DNA of 64,000 nt from Streptomyces canus (GCF_030815415.1 NZ_JAUSWW010000001.1:1488001-1552000); one strand, 5' to 3'. Numbered from the stretch's first letter, positions 52,269-61,678 are shown. Program-made: numbers and translations. Notes: generated by a model not told the origin, from the letters alone.

Positions 52269-52303
52269 AGAACCCTCCGACCCGACGTCACAGGAGCCCC
52301 GAA

Positions 52304-53464
52304 GTGACCGAGCTCGCCGCGGTGAAGGCCGCGCTCAAGACACAGGCAGTCGAGACGCCGTCGTGGGCGTACGGGAACTCGGGAACCCGCTTCAAGGTGT
52401 TCGCGCAACAGGGTGTTCCGCGTACCCCGCAGGAGAAGCTGGACGACGCCGCCCAGGTGCACGCCCTCACGGGCGTCGCGCCGACCGTCGCCCTGCACAT
52501 TCCGTGGGACAAGGTCGACGACTACGCGGCGCTGGCCAAGCACGCGCAGGACCGCGGGGTGAAGCTCGGCGCGATCAACTCCAACACCTTCCAGGACGAC
52601 GACTACAAGCTCGGCAGCATCTGCCACCCCGAGGCCGCGGTGCGGCGCAAGGCGGTGGATCACCTGCTGGAGTGCGTCGACATCATGGACGCCACCGGCT
52701 CCGCCGATCTGAAGCTGTGGTTCGCCGACGGTACGAACTATCCCGGGCAGGACGACATCCGGGCCCGCCAGGACCGGCTGGCCGAGGGCCTCGCCGAGGT
52801 GTACGAGCGGCTCGGGGACGGGCAGCGGATGCTGCTGGAGTACAAGTTCTTCGAGCCGGCCTTCTACACCACCGACGTGCCGGACTGGGGGACGGCGTAC
52901 GCCCACTGCCTGAAGCTGGGACCCAAGGCGCAGGTCGTGGTCGACACCGGGCATCACGCTCCCGGGACCAACATCGAGTTCATCGTCGCGACGCTGCTCA
53001 GGGAGGGGAAGCTCGGCGCGTTCGACTTCAATTCCCGGTTCTACGCGGATGACGACCTCATGGTGGGTGCGGCTGATCCGTTCCAGCTGTTCCGGATCAT
53101 GTACGAGGTGATCCGTGGCGGCGGCTTCACGCCGGACGTGGCGTTCATGCTCGATCAGTGCCACAACATCGAGGCGAAGATTCCCGCAATCATCCGTTCG
53201 GTGATGAATGTGCAGGAGGCGACGGCCAAGGCGCTGCTCGTCGACGGGGCGGCGCTGGCCGCTGCGCAGGCGGCGGGGGACGTTCTCGCGGCGAACGCCG
53301 TGATCATGGACGCGTACAACACGGACGTGCGGCCGCTGCTGCGGGAGGTGCGCGAGGAGATGGGGCTGGATGCCGATCCCATCGCTGCGTATGCGCGGTC
53401 CGGGTGGGCTCAGAAGATCGTTGCCGAGCGTGTTGGTGGGGAGCAGGCCGGTTGGGGCGCGTAA
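52304..53464 (+). CDS. rhaI: L-rhamnose isomerase
   Basis: 386 residues from a GTG with CAGGAG upstream. It matches the actinobacterial/Pseudomonas-type L-rhamnose isomerase (xylose-isomerase-like TIM barrel): ALHIPWDKVDDYAALAKHA, INSNTFQDDDYKLGSICHPE, LKLWFADGTNYPGQDDIRAR, EYKFFEPAFYTTDVPDWGTA, VDTGHHAPGTNIEFIVATLL and FDFNSRFYADDDLMVG. The His, Asp and Glu metal ligands are in these blocks. It converts L-rhamnose to L-rhamnulose in the cytoplasm. First gene of the rightward operon rhaI-rhaD-rhaB. Confidence 0.94.
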   Translation: MTELAAVKAALKTQAVETPSWAYGNSGTRFKVFAQQGVPRTPQEKLDDAAQVHALTGVAPTVALHIPWDKVDDYAALAKHAQDRGVKLGAINSNTFQDDDYKLGSICHPEAAVRRKAVDHLLECVDIMDATGSADLKLWFADGTNYPGQDDIRARQDRLAEGLAEVYERLGDGQRMLLEYKFFEPAFYTTDVPDWGTAYAHCLKLGPKAQVVVDTGHHAPGTNIEFIVATLLREGKLGAFDFNSRFYADDDLMVGAADPFQLFRIMYEVIRGGGFTPDVAFMLDQCHNIEAKIPAIIRSVMNVQEATAKALLVDGAALAAAQAAGDVLAANAVIMDAYNTDVRPLLREVREEMGLDADPIAAYARSGWAQKIVAERVGGEQAGWGA

Positions 53465-53505
53465 GCGTCTGCCGGGTTCTGTCGTCTGCGGGGTGCGGGC
53501 CGGTT

Positions 53506-53535
53506 GTGGCTGGTCGCGCAGTTCCCCGCGCCCCT
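53506..53535. repeat. Dispersed Streptomyces intergenic repeat, copy 2 (inverted)
   Basis: A 30-base exact match, in opposite orientation, to 48432-48461. It lies between rhaI and rhaD, 42 bases before the rhaD start. The two copies face each other across the rhaT-rhaI promoter region, so they could support inversion of the 5 kb between them. Confidence 0.75.
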
Positions 53536-53577
53536 AGGTAAGTGCACTTGCCCTCTCTCTTGTAAGGACTGGAAGTC

Positions 53578-55617
53578 ATGGCCACCCATCCCGAAGCTGC
53601 TGCCCTCCTCGGCCGGTCTCATCGGCTCGGTGCTGATCCCCGCAACACCAACTACGCCGGTGGTAACGCGTCCGCGAAGGGCACTGACACCGATCCCGTC
53701 ACCGGGGGTGATGTGGAGTTGATGTGGGTCAAGGGGTCCGGTGGGGATCTCGGGACGCTGACCGAGGGTGGGCTGGCCGTGCTGCGGCTGGACCGGATGC
53801 GGGCGCTGGTGGATGTGTATCCCGGCGTCGAGCGCGAGGACGAGATGGTCGCCGCCTTCGACTACTGCCTGCACGGCAAGGGCGGTGCGGCTCCGTCGAT
53901 CGACACCGCCATGCACGGGCTGGTCGAGGCGGCGCATGTCGATCATCTGCATCCCGACTCCGGGATCGCGCTGGCCTGTGCCGCCGACGGGGAGAAGCTG
54001 ACCGCCGAGTGTTTCGGGGACACCGTGGTGTGGGTGCCGTGGCGCCGGCCCGGGTTCCAGCTCGGGTTGGACATCGCCGCGGTCAAGGAGGCCAACCCGC
54101 AGGCGATCGGGTGCATTCTCGGCGGGCACGGGATCACCGCCTGGGGGGACACCTCCGAGGAGTGCGAGCGGAACTCGCTGCACATCATCCGGACCGCTGA
54201 GGCGTTCCTGGAGGAGCGTGGCAAGGCCGAGCCCTTCGGGCCGGTGATCGAGGGCTACGGCGCGCTGGAGGCCTCGGAGCGGCGCGAGCGGGCCGCCGCC
54301 CTGGCGCCGTATGTGCGTGCCCTCGCTTCCCAGGACAGGCCGCAGGTCGGACACTTCACCGACTCCGACGTGGTGCTCGACTTCCTGGCCTCCGCCGAGC
54401 ACCCCCGGCTCGCCGCGCTCGGGACGTCCTGCCCGGACCACTTCCTGCGGACCAAGGTGGCGCCGCTGGTTCTCGACCTGCCGCCGGCCGCGCCGCTGGA
54501 CCAGGCCGTCGCCCGGCTGAAGGAGCTGCACGCCTCCTACCGCGAGGAGTACGCCGCCTACTACGAGCGCAACGCCCTGCCCGGCTCCCCCGCGATGCGC
54601 GGCGCGGACCCGGCGATCGTGCTGATCCCGGGCGTGGGCATGTTCTCCTTCGGCAAGGACAAGCAGACCGCGCGGGTGGCCGGAGAGTTCTACGTCAACG
54701 CCATCAACGTGATGCGCGGCGCGGAGGCCGTTTCCACGTACGCGCCCATCGAGGAGTCCGAGAAGTTCCGTATCGAGTACTGGGCACTGGAGGAGGCCAA
54801 GCTTCAGCGGATGCCGAAGCCCAAGCCGCTCGCGACGCGGGTCGCCCTGGTGACGGGTGCGGGCAGCGGGATCGGCAAGGCGATCGCGCATCGGCTCGTC
54901 TCCGAGGGCGCCTGCGTGGTCATCGCCGATCTCAACGGTGACAACGCCGCCGCGGTCGCCGAGGAGCTCGGTGGCCCCGACAAGGCCGTCGCCGTGACCG
55001 TGGACGTGACCTCCGAGGAGCAGATCGCCGAGGCCTTCAAGGCCGCCGCGCTCGCCTTCGGCGGAGTGGACCTCGTCGTCAACAACGCCGGGATCTCCAT
55101 CTCCAAGCCGCTCCTGGAGACATCGGCCAAGGACTGGGACCTCCAGCACGACATCATGGCCCGGGGTTCGTTCCTCGTCTCGCGCGAGGCCGCCCGGGTG
55201 ATGATCGCGCAGGAGCTGGGCGGCGACATCGTCTACATCGCCTCCAAGAACGCCGTCTTCGCCGGCCCCAACAACATCGCCTACTCCGCCACCAAGGCCG
55301 ACCAGGCCCACCAGGTGCGACTCCTCGCCGCCGAGCTGGGCGAGCACGGCATCCGGGTCAACGGGATCAACCCGGACGGCGTGGTGCGCGGTTCCGGGAT
55401 CTTCGCCGCCGGCTGGGGCGCTCAGCGCGCCGCCGTGTACGGCGTGGAGGAGGAGAAGCTGGGCGAGTTCTACGCGCAGCGGACCATCCTCAAGCGCGAG
55501 GTGCTGCCCGAGCATGTCGCCAACGCCGTCTTCGCCCTGACCGGCGGCGAGTTGACCCACACCACCGGTCTGCACATCCCGGTCGACGCCGGCGTCGCGG
55601 CCGCCTTCCTGCGGTGA
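53578..55617 (+). CDS. rhaD: Bifunctional rhamnulose-1-phosphate aldolase / lactaldehyde dehydrogenase
   Basis: 679 residues in two enzymes. Residues 1-410 are a class II aldolase domain (GRSHRLGADPRNTNYAGGNA, DHLHPDSGIALACAADG, ILGGHGITAWGDTSEECER with zinc His residues). Residues about 420-679 are an SDR (VALVTGAGSGIGKAIAHRLV, NNAGIS, SKNAVFAGPNNIAYSATKA with YxxxK). Such RhaEW-type fusions split rhamnulose 1-phosphate into DHAP and L-lactaldehyde and oxidise the aldehyde to L-lactate. The product then suits lutABC, 1.5 kb downstream. The stop overlaps rhaB by four bases. Confidence 0.93.
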   Translation: MATHPEAAALLGRSHRLGADPRNTNYAGGNASAKGTDTDPVTGGDVELMWVKGSGGDLGTLTEGGLAVLRLDRMRALVDVYPGVEREDEMVAAFDYCLHGKGGAAPSIDTAMHGLVEAAHVDHLHPDSGIALACAADGEKLTAECFGDTVVWVPWRRPGFQLGLDIAAVKEANPQAIGCILGGHGITAWGDTSEECERNSLHIIRTAEAFLEERGKAEPFGPVIEGYGALEASERRERAAALAPYVRALASQDRPQVGHFTDSDVVLDFLASAEHPRLAALGTSCPDHFLRTKVAPLVLDLPPAAPLDQAVARLKELHASYREEYAAYYERNALPGSPAMRGADPAIVLIPGVGMFSFGKDKQTARVAGEFYVNAINVMRGAEAVSTYAPIEESEKFRIEYWALEEAKLQRMPKPKPLATRVALVTGAGSGIGKAIAHRLVSEGACVVIADLNGDNAAAVAEELGGPDKAVAVTVDVTSEEQIAEAFKAAALAFGGVDLVVNNAGISISKPLLETSAKDWDLQHDIMARGSFLVSREAARVMIAQELGGDIVYIASKNAVFAGPNNIAYSATKADQAHQVRLLAAELGEHGIRVNGINPDGVVRGSGIFAAGWGAQRAAVYGVEEEKLGEFYAQRTILKREVLPEHVANAVFALTGGELTHTTGLHIPVDAGVAAAFLR

Positions 55618-57059
55618 CGGGCGTGAAGTCGTACGCCGCGGTCGACCTCGGCGCGTCCAGCGGACGTGTCATGGTCGGCCGCGTCGGACCGGACAGCCTG
55701 GAGCTGGCCGAGGCGCACCGCTTCCCGAACCGGCCGGTGCGCACTCCGGAAGGGCTGCGCTGGGACATTCTCTCGCTCTACGGCGGTGTCCTGGACGGAC
55801 TCCGGGCGGCGGGGCAGGTCGACTCGGTCGGCATCGACAGCTGGGCCGTGGACTACGGGCTCCTCGACACGGACGGGGCGCTGCTCGGCAACCCCGTGCA
55901 CTACCGGGACTCCCGGACCGACGGCGTCGCCGAGAAGGTCTGGGCGACCGTGCCGGCCGAGGAGCTGTACGCGGCCACCGGGTTGCAGTACGCGCCCTTC
56001 AACACGCTGTACCAGCTCACGGCGGCCCGCTCGTCGGCTCAACTGGCGCAGGCCGCGCGGCTGTTGCTCATCCCGGACCTCCTCACGTACTGGCTGACCG
56101 GCGAGCAGGGCACCGAGCTCACCAACGCCTCGACGACCCAGCTGATCGATCCCCGGACGCGCGAGTGGTCGTACGACATCGCCGCGCGGCTCGGGATCGA
56201 CCTGGACCTCTTCGCGCCGCTGCGGCAGCCCGGCGATCCGGCCGGTGTGCTGCGGCCCGAGGTGCTGGAGGAGACCGGGCTCGCCGGGCCCGTGCCGGTG
56301 ACGGCCGTCGGTTCGCACGACACCGCCTCCGCGGTGGCCGCCGTACCGGCCGGGGGCGAGCGGTTCGCCTACATCTGCACCGGCACCTGGTCGCTGGCGG
56401 GCCTCGAACTGGACGCGCCCGTGCTGACCGAGGAGAGCCGGGCCGCCAACTTCACCAACGAGCTGGGGCTGGACGGCACGGTCCGGTATCTGCGGAACAT
56501 CATGGGGCTGTGGCTGCTCCAGGAGTGCGTACGGGCCTGGGGCGAGCCGGAGTTGGGGGCGCTGCTCCTCGACGCGGCGAAGGTGCCTGCGCTGCGGTCG
56601 GTCGTGGACGCGGGGGACGCGGCGTTCCTGGCGCCGGGGCGGATGCCGGAGCGGATCGCCGAGGCATGCCGTGCCTCGGGGCAGCCGGTGCCCGCCTCGC
56701 CTGCCGAGATCACGCGCTGCATCCTCGACTCGCTGGCTCTCGCCCACCGCAGGGCGATCGCCGACGCACAGCGGCTCGCCGGGCATCCGGTCGACGTCGT
56801 GCACGTCGTGGGCGGCGGCACCCGCAACGCGCTGCTGTGCCAGCTGACCGCCGACGCCTGCGGGCTGCCGGTGGTCGCGGGCCCGACGGAGGCGGCGGCC
56901 CTCGGGAACGTCCTGGTCCAGGCCCGGGCCCACGGGCTCGTCGGCGACCTCACGGACGGACGGCGGCTGCTCACCCGTACGCAGCCGCTGACCCGGTACG
57001 AGCCCCAGGGGGACACCGCCCCGTGGCGCGAGGCGGAGGCCCGGCTCGCCGACCGGTGA
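55614..57059 (+). CDS. rhaB: Rhamnulokinase
   Basis: 481 residues of the FGGY carbohydrate-kinase family, from a GTG overlapping the rhaD stop. The ATP-site signature is YAAVDLGASSGRVMVGRVGP; VGIDSWAVDYGLLDTDGALL and VGSHDTASAVAAVPAGGE are RhaB-specific blocks, and VVGGGTRNALLCQLTADAC is the C-terminal FGGY signature. It phosphorylates L-rhamnulose at O-1 with ATP. Last gene of the rightward rhamnose operon. Confidence 0.94.
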   Translation: MTGVKSYAAVDLGASSGRVMVGRVGPDSLELAEAHRFPNRPVRTPEGLRWDILSLYGGVLDGLRAAGQVDSVGIDSWAVDYGLLDTDGALLGNPVHYRDSRTDGVAEKVWATVPAEELYAATGLQYAPFNTLYQLTAARSSAQLAQAARLLLIPDLLTYWLTGEQGTELTNASTTQLIDPRTREWSYDIAARLGIDLDLFAPLRQPGDPAGVLRPEVLEETGLAGPVPVTAVGSHDTASAVAAVPAGGERFAYICTGTWSLAGLELDAPVLTEESRAANFTNELGLDGTVRYLRNIMGLWLLQECVRAWGEPELGALLLDAAKVPALRSVVDAGDAAFLAPGRMPERIAEACRASGQPVPASPAEITRCILDSLALAHRRAIADAQRLAGHPVDVVHVVGGGTRNALLCQLTADACGLPVVAGPTEAAALGNVLVQARAHGLVGDLTDGRRLLTRTQPLTRYEPQGDTAPWREAEARLADR

Positions 57060-57165
57060 GCGGGGGTCTCCCCCGAACCCCCCAGCCGCACTACTCCCCC
57101 ACTACGCTGAACGCGTGTGGGAGGGGCCCCCACACTCATCCGATGATCAATCCCAAGGAGCCGCG

Positions 57166-57921
57166 ATGCGTGTCGCCCTGTTCCTGACCTGTGTCAACGA
57201 CACGCTCTATCCGGACACCGGTCGCGCCGTGGTGAAACTGCTGACCAGGCTGGGCGTCGAGGTCGACTTCCCGATGGCCCAGACCTGCTGCGGACAGGCG
57301 CACTACAACACCGGCTACCGCCATGAGGCGGAGCCGATGGCCCGGCATTTCTCCGATGTCTTCGGGGAGTACGAGGCGATCGTGACGCCGTCCGGATCGT
57401 GCGGGGCGATGGTGCGGGAGCTGTATCCGCGGATGGGTGAGCGGGCCCGGGCCGAGGGGCGCGGGGACGGCCTCGCGACCACGCTGGCCCCCGTGATCCC
57501 GAAGACGTACGAGCTCACGGAGTTCCTGGTGGACGTCCTCGGCGTCACGGACGTCGGCGCGTACTACCCGCACAAGGTGACCTACCACCCGACCTGCCAC
57601 GGACTGCGCAGCCTGGGGCTGGGCGACCGCCCCAGGCAGTTGCTCCAGGCCGTGAAGGGGCTGGAGCTGGTGGAGCTGCCGGGTGCGGACGAGTGCTGCG
57701 GGTTCGGCGGCACCTTCGCGCTGAAGAACGCCGATGTCTCGGCGGCGATGGGCGCGGACAAGGTGCGCAACGCCGAGTCGACCGGCGCCGACGTGCTGTG
57801 CGCGGCCGACAACTCCTGTCTGATGCACATCGGCGGCACCATGGCCCGGCTGAGCACGGACATGCGGCCGGTGCACATCGCGGAGATCCTGGCGGGCACA
57901 GAGGAGGAGCCGGCGGCATGA
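57166..57921 (+). CDS. lutA: L-lactate utilization protein A (CCG-domain Fe-S protein)
   Basis: 251 residues from ATG 57166 (AAGGAG upstream). Two CCG-type cysteine motifs are visible, AQTCCGQAHYNTGY and GADECCGFGGTFALKN, matching LutA and heterodisulfide reductase B. With LutB and LutC it forms the Fe-S L-lactate dehydrogenase that yields pyruvate. A promoter-like TACGCT (57103-57108) and hairpins follow rhaB, so it may have its own promoter. The stop overlaps lutB (ATGA). Confidence 0.92.
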   Translation: MRVALFLTCVNDTLYPDTGRAVVKLLTRLGVEVDFPMAQTCCGQAHYNTGYRHEAEPMARHFSDVFGEYEAIVTPSGSCGAMVRELYPRMGERARAEGRGDGLATTLAPVIPKTYELTEFLVDVLGVTDVGAYYPHKVTYHPTCHGLRSLGLGDRPRQLLQAVKGLELVELPGADECCGFGGTFALKNADVSAAMGADKVRNAESTGADVLCAADNSCLMHIGGTMARLSTDMRPVHIAEILAGTEEEPAA

Positions 57922-59396
57922 GCGGAACGTTCGTAGGGATGCCGGCCTTTCCCGAGGCCGCGCACGAGGCCGTCAACAACCAGACCCTGCGCGGCAATCT
58001 GCGGCACGCCACGCACACCATCCGCGGCAAGCGCGAGAAGGCCGTCGCCGAGGTGTCCGACTGGGCGGAGCTGCGCGAGGCGGGCAAGCGCATCAAGGAC
58101 CACACGCTCCGTCATCTCGACCGGTACCTCGTGCAGTTGGAGGAGTCGGTGACGGCCGCGGGCGGCATCGTCCACTGGGCCGCCGACGCCGACGAGGCCA
58201 ACCGGATCGTGACCCGACTGGTCAAGGAGACCGGGGAGTCGGAGGTCGTCAAGGTCAAGTCGATGGCCACGCAGGAGATCGGGCTCAACGAAGCGCTGGA
58301 GGAGGAGGGAATCCGCGCCTACGAGACCGATCTCGCCGAGCTCATCGTGCAGTTGGGCAAGGACCGGCCCTCGCACATCCTCGTGCCGGCGATCCACCGC
58401 AACCGGGGCGAGATCCGGGACATCTTCGAGCGCGAGATGAGCGAGTGGGGGCGCCCGGCCCCCGACGGCCTCACCGACACGCCCGCCGAACTCGCCGAAG
58501 CCGCCCGCCTCCACCTCCGCGAGAAGTTCCTGCGCGCCAAGGTCGGTGTCTCCGGCGCCAACTTCATGATCGCCGAGACCGGCACACTGGTGGTCGTGGA
58601 GTCCGAGGGCAACGGACGGATGTGTCTGACCCTGCCCGAGACGCTGATCTCGGTCGTCGGCATCGAGAAGATCCTGCCGACCTGGCAGGACCTGGAGGTC
58701 TTCCTCCAGACACTCCCCCGCTCGTCGACGGCCGAGCGCATGAACCCGTACACCTCGATGTGGACCGGCACTTCGGACGAGGACGGTCCGCGCGCCTTCC
58801 ACCTCGTCCTGATCGACAACGGCCGCACCGACACCCTCGCCGACGAGGTCGGCCGCCAGGCCCTGCGCTGCATCCGCTGCTCGGCGTGCCTGAACGTCTG
58901 CCCGGTCTACGAGCGGGCCGGCGGCCACGCCTACGGCTCGGTCTACCCGGGCCCGATCGGCGCCATCCTCAGCCCTCAACTTCGGGGCACGCAGAGCGAG
59001 ATCGATGCCTCGCTGCCGTACGCGTCCTCGCTGTGCGGGGCCTGCTACGAGGTGTGCCCGGTCGCCATCGACATCCCCGAGGTGCTGGTGCATCTGCGGG
59101 AACGGATCGTGGAGGGCGGCCCGGTGGTCCGCGAGGGCAACAAGGTCGTGCTCAAGCCGGCCAAGGGGCATGCCGCCGAGCGGGCGGCCATGCGGGCGGC
59201 CCGTTGGGCGTTCGCCCACCCCGGCGCCCTGCGCACCGGCCAGCGCCTCGCCTCCCGCACCCGCCGTCTCCACCCGCGCAAGCTGCCGGGGCCCGGCAAG
59301 GCGTGGAGCGGCACCCGGGATCTGCCGCCGCTGCCGGCCGAGCCGTTCCGGGACTGGTGGCAGCGGACGAACGGTGGAAAGGGCGGTGCGAAGTGA
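57918..59396 (+). CDS. lutB: L-lactate utilization protein B (Fe-S, DUF162 domain)
   Basis: 492 residues. The N-terminal LUD domain (VSGANFMIAETGTLVVVESE) is followed by two 4Fe-4S motifs, CIRCSACLNVCPVY and CGACYEVCPVAIDIP. The C-terminal 80 residues are Arg/Pro-rich as in Streptomyces homologues. It passes electrons from lactate oxidation. Overlaps lutA and lutC by four bases each, so the three are translationally coupled. Confidence 0.93.
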   Translation: MSGTFVGMPAFPEAAHEAVNNQTLRGNLRHATHTIRGKREKAVAEVSDWAELREAGKRIKDHTLRHLDRYLVQLEESVTAAGGIVHWAADADEANRIVTRLVKETGESEVVKVKSMATQEIGLNEALEEEGIRAYETDLAELIVQLGKDRPSHILVPAIHRNRGEIRDIFEREMSEWGRPAPDGLTDTPAELAEAARLHLREKFLRAKVGVSGANFMIAETGTLVVVESEGNGRMCLTLPETLISVVGIEKILPTWQDLEVFLQTLPRSSTAERMNPYTSMWTGTSDEDGPRAFHLVLIDNGRTDTLADEVGRQALRCIRCSACLNVCPVYERAGGHAYGSVYPGPIGAILSPQLRGTQSEIDASLPYASSLCGACYEVCPVAIDIPEVLVHLRERIVEGGPVVREGNKVVLKPAKGHAAERAAMRAARWAFAHPGALRTGQRLASRTRRLHPRKLPGPGKAWSGTRDLPPLPAEPFRDWWQRTNGGKGGAK

Positions 59397-60034
59397 GCAG
59401 CAGGGAACGGATCCTGGGCCGGGTGCGGCGCGCGCTGGCGGATGTCCCGCCGGACGACACGCCGTACGACCAGGCGGTCGCGCGGGACTATCTGCGCGAG
59501 CACGGCGACCGGAGCGTCGCGCAGACCGTCGAGCTGCTGGCCGAGAACCTCGCCGACTACCGTGCGATCGTGCACCGTTGCACCGCCGACGAACTGGCCG
59601 TGACGATCGCCGGGATGCTGGCAGCGCGGGGCGCGAGGACGGTGCTCGTGCCGCCGGGTCTCGACCCGTCCTGGCTCGCCGAGACCGAGGCGGAGCAGGT
59701 GCCGGACCGGATCGAGAGCACCCCTCACGAGCTGGACCGGATCGACAGTGTCGTCACGGCGTGCGCGGTGGCCGTGGCCGAGACCGGCACGATCGTGCTG
59801 GACGGCTCCCCCGACCAGGGCCGCCGCCGCATCACCCTCGTCCCCGACCACCACATCTGTGTCGTACGGGTCCCGGAGCAGGTCGTCTCCTCCGTGCCCC
59901 AGGCTCTCGAACACCTCGACCCGGCCCGCCCGTCGACCTGGATCTCCGGTCCTTCGGCGACCAGTGACATCGAGCTGGACCGGGTCGAGGGAGTGCACGG
60001 TCCGCGCACCCTGGAGGTCGTACTGGTGGGCTGA
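59393..60034 (+). CDS. lutC: L-lactate utilization protein C (LUD domain)
   Basis: 213 residues from a GTG overlapping lutB. LUD (DUF162) domain with SRERILGRVRRALADVP at the start, AVAETGTIVLDGSPDQGRRR and LVPDHHICVVRVPEQVVSSV. It completes the LutABC complex. Its position directly after the rhamnose operon, whose pathway yields lactate, supports a linked physiological role. Confidence 0.93.
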   Translation: MSSRERILGRVRRALADVPPDDTPYDQAVARDYLREHGDRSVAQTVELLAENLADYRAIVHRCTADELAVTIAGMLAARGARTVLVPPGLDPSWLAETEAEQVPDRIESTPHELDRIDSVVTACAVAVAETGTIVLDGSPDQGRRRITLVPDHHICVVRVPEQVVSSVPQALEHLDPARPSTWISGPSATSDIELDRVEGVHGPRTLEVVLVG

Positions 60035-60056
60035 GGGCTCGGTCGTCGCCAGGCAC

Positions 60057-60408
60057 TCATCGCCCGGTCCGCCCGGGCGCCGCGCGCGAGGCGGACCCGC
60101 CGGAGTCTCCCGCCGTCAGGTACCGGTCGAGGGGCGGCGACTCGGCCAGTACCGCGCCGATGGTCACCGCGAAGGTGACAGCGGCGCACAGGACGATCAA
60201 CCAGGACAGCAGGACCAGGACCAGACCCAGGGAGCCGTACGCGCCGAGGGCCCGGTTCAGCGCGGCGGGCATGTAGAGCCGCGCGGTCAGCCCGAGCTCG
60301 GTCGTCGCGGCCGCGGCCAGGACGGCGCCGGGCAGCAACGGCAGCCAGGGCACCCGGGCGGCCAGCAGCAGACGCTGCGTCCAGAGCCATACGCCCGTAC
60401 CCATCAGG
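60057..60408 (-). pseudogene. Truncated YihY/BrkB family membrane protein (C-terminal part)
   Basis: The last 115 residues of a YihY (ribonuclease BN-like) membrane protein survive: VWLWTQRLLLAARVPWLPLL, PAALNRALGAYGSLGLVLVL and CAAVTFAVTIGAVLAESPPL. Full members have about 300 residues and six helices. Homology stops at about 60405, where DUF3224 homology begins on the other strand. Without the N-terminal helices it is probably not functional. The open frame to 60491 beyond that point is not YihY-like. Confidence 0.72.
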
Positions 60409-60661
60409 CCTCCGGGGTCGGCACGTATGTGGCGATGAAGTCCTTCGAGGGCTCGCTGAACGGGAAGGCGGGCGCGTTCAACTTCGCGCACTCCGCGACG
60501 ACCCTGGGCACGGCACGGACAGGCAGAACGAGTTCTTCGTCGTGGTCCCCGGCAGCGGCACTGGCGCGCTGAGCGGGATCACCGGGTCGGGTGGCATGGC
60601 GGTCGACGAGGACGGCACGCACCGGGTGTGGTTCGACTACGAGGTGGACGCGGGCGCGTAG
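60402..60661 (+). pseudogene. Truncated and frameshifted DUF3224 gene
   Basis: The + strand reads THQASGVGTYVAMKSFEGSL and GKAGAFNFAHSATT, then after a one-base shift at about 60500-60507 continues GTDRQNEFFVVVPGSGTG, SGITGSGGMAVDEDGTH and RVWFDYEVDAGA to a TAG. These are the middle and end of a DUF3224 protein. The N-terminal half is missing and the frame is broken, so it is a remnant. It abuts the YihY remnant head to head. Confidence 0.7.
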
Positions 60662-60662
60662 C

Positions 60663-61595
60663 TCACGAGCCCTTGCCCGACCGGCGGGTCGCGTCGCGGC
60701 CCAGGATGCCGAAGGCCCAGCGTTCGTTGAAGCCCGCCACGAAGCCGATCGCGCACCAGAAGCCCCAGAAGTCGGTGCCCTTCACGGCGGAGCCGGGGCT
60801 GCCCGGGGCCGGGCAGATCTCTGCCGCCGTGGCGGGCGTCTGGAAGACCGGCACGATGCCCCCGCTGAGCAGGAAGTAGACGGCCAGCGCGAGGACCCAG
60901 CCGACGAAGACCCGATAGAGGCCCTCGTGGCGCATGCTGCGGGCCATCTGGCCGGGGACGACCATGCCCTCGCGCCCGTTGGTCTGCCGGCGCGCGAGCT
61001 GGTCGGCGCTGCCGCGCAGCCGTACGAGGACGCTGAGCACCGCGCCGAACGCGCCGACGCCTCCGCACACGAAGGCGCCCAGCAGGCTCCAGCGGTTGGT
61101 GCAGTTGAGCGTCACGCCCATCGCCCCGAGCAGACCCACGCCCCACAGCAGCGGAGCGGCGAGCAGCAGCAGGCTGAGGGCGGAGCCCAGCCCGAGTCCG
61201 ATGTTGAGGCCCCGGCTGACGGCCGTCGCGCTGTCCTGCGCCAGCCGCCCCCGAAGGTCGGCGATCTCCTGGTCGACGTAGTCCGCCAGATGTTCGTTCG
61301 GCTTCCGGTCGCCGAGCCGCGGGTCCGTCAGCGCGTTGCCGAGCACCCGCACCACGGTCACGCGCGCCGACACCCTCGTCCGGTGTTCGAAGGCGCGCTG
61401 CGAGTCCCCGTAGAGCAGTTGCAGCTGGAGCTGCTGCTCCGGGTACAGATCGCCGAACTGCAGATAGGCGCTGCCGAAGCCGGCCGGCACCGCGTCGACG
61501 AGTCCTCCGGGCCGCAGCTCGGTATCCGCCCCGTCGACCGATTCACGCATTCCCCGCCACCACCGATGGCGGTCTCCCCCGTTGTCGTCCCCCAT
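60663..61595 (-). CDS. Membrane protein of unknown function
   Basis: 310 residues. The first 130 are cytoplasmic and helical, with RTRVSARVTVVRVLGNALTD and KPNEHLADYVDQEIADLRGR (coiled-coil-like). Four transmembrane helices follow (LGLGSALSLLLLAAPLLWGV, LLGAFVCGGVGAFGAVLSVL, FVGWVLALAVYFLLSGGIVP, FWCAIGFVAGFNERWAFGIL). WRGMRESVDG offers another possible start at 61550. I do not recognise a family. The GFNERWAFGILGRDATRR end is striking and may be a signature. Confidence 0.75.
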   Translation of the reverse strand: MGDDNGGDRHRWWRGMRESVDGADTELRPGGLVDAVPAGFGSAYLQFGDLYPEQQLQLQLLYGDSQRAFEHRTRVSARVTVVRVLGNALTDPRLGDRKPNEHLADYVDQEIADLRGRLAQDSATAVSRGLNIGLGLGSALSLLLLAAPLLWGVGLLGAMGVTLNCTNRWSLLGAFVCGGVGAFGAVLSVLVRLRGSADQLARRQTNGREGMVVPGQMARSMRHEGLYRVFVGWVLALAVYFLLSGGIVPVFQTPATAAEICPAPGSPGSAVKGTDFWGFWCAIGFVAGFNERWAFGILGRDATRRSGKGS

Positions 61596-61678
61596 GAACC
61601 GGGTGTACCCGCGCGGCCGGGTCCCGGGAAGCCTCCCCACCGCACCAGTACGGTCACCGTCGTCACGGAGCCGTCACG

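Noticed and set aside
53410..55575. A 721-codon frame opposite rhaD
   Set aside because: Antisense to the aldolase/dehydrogenase gene; low-complexity shadow translation.
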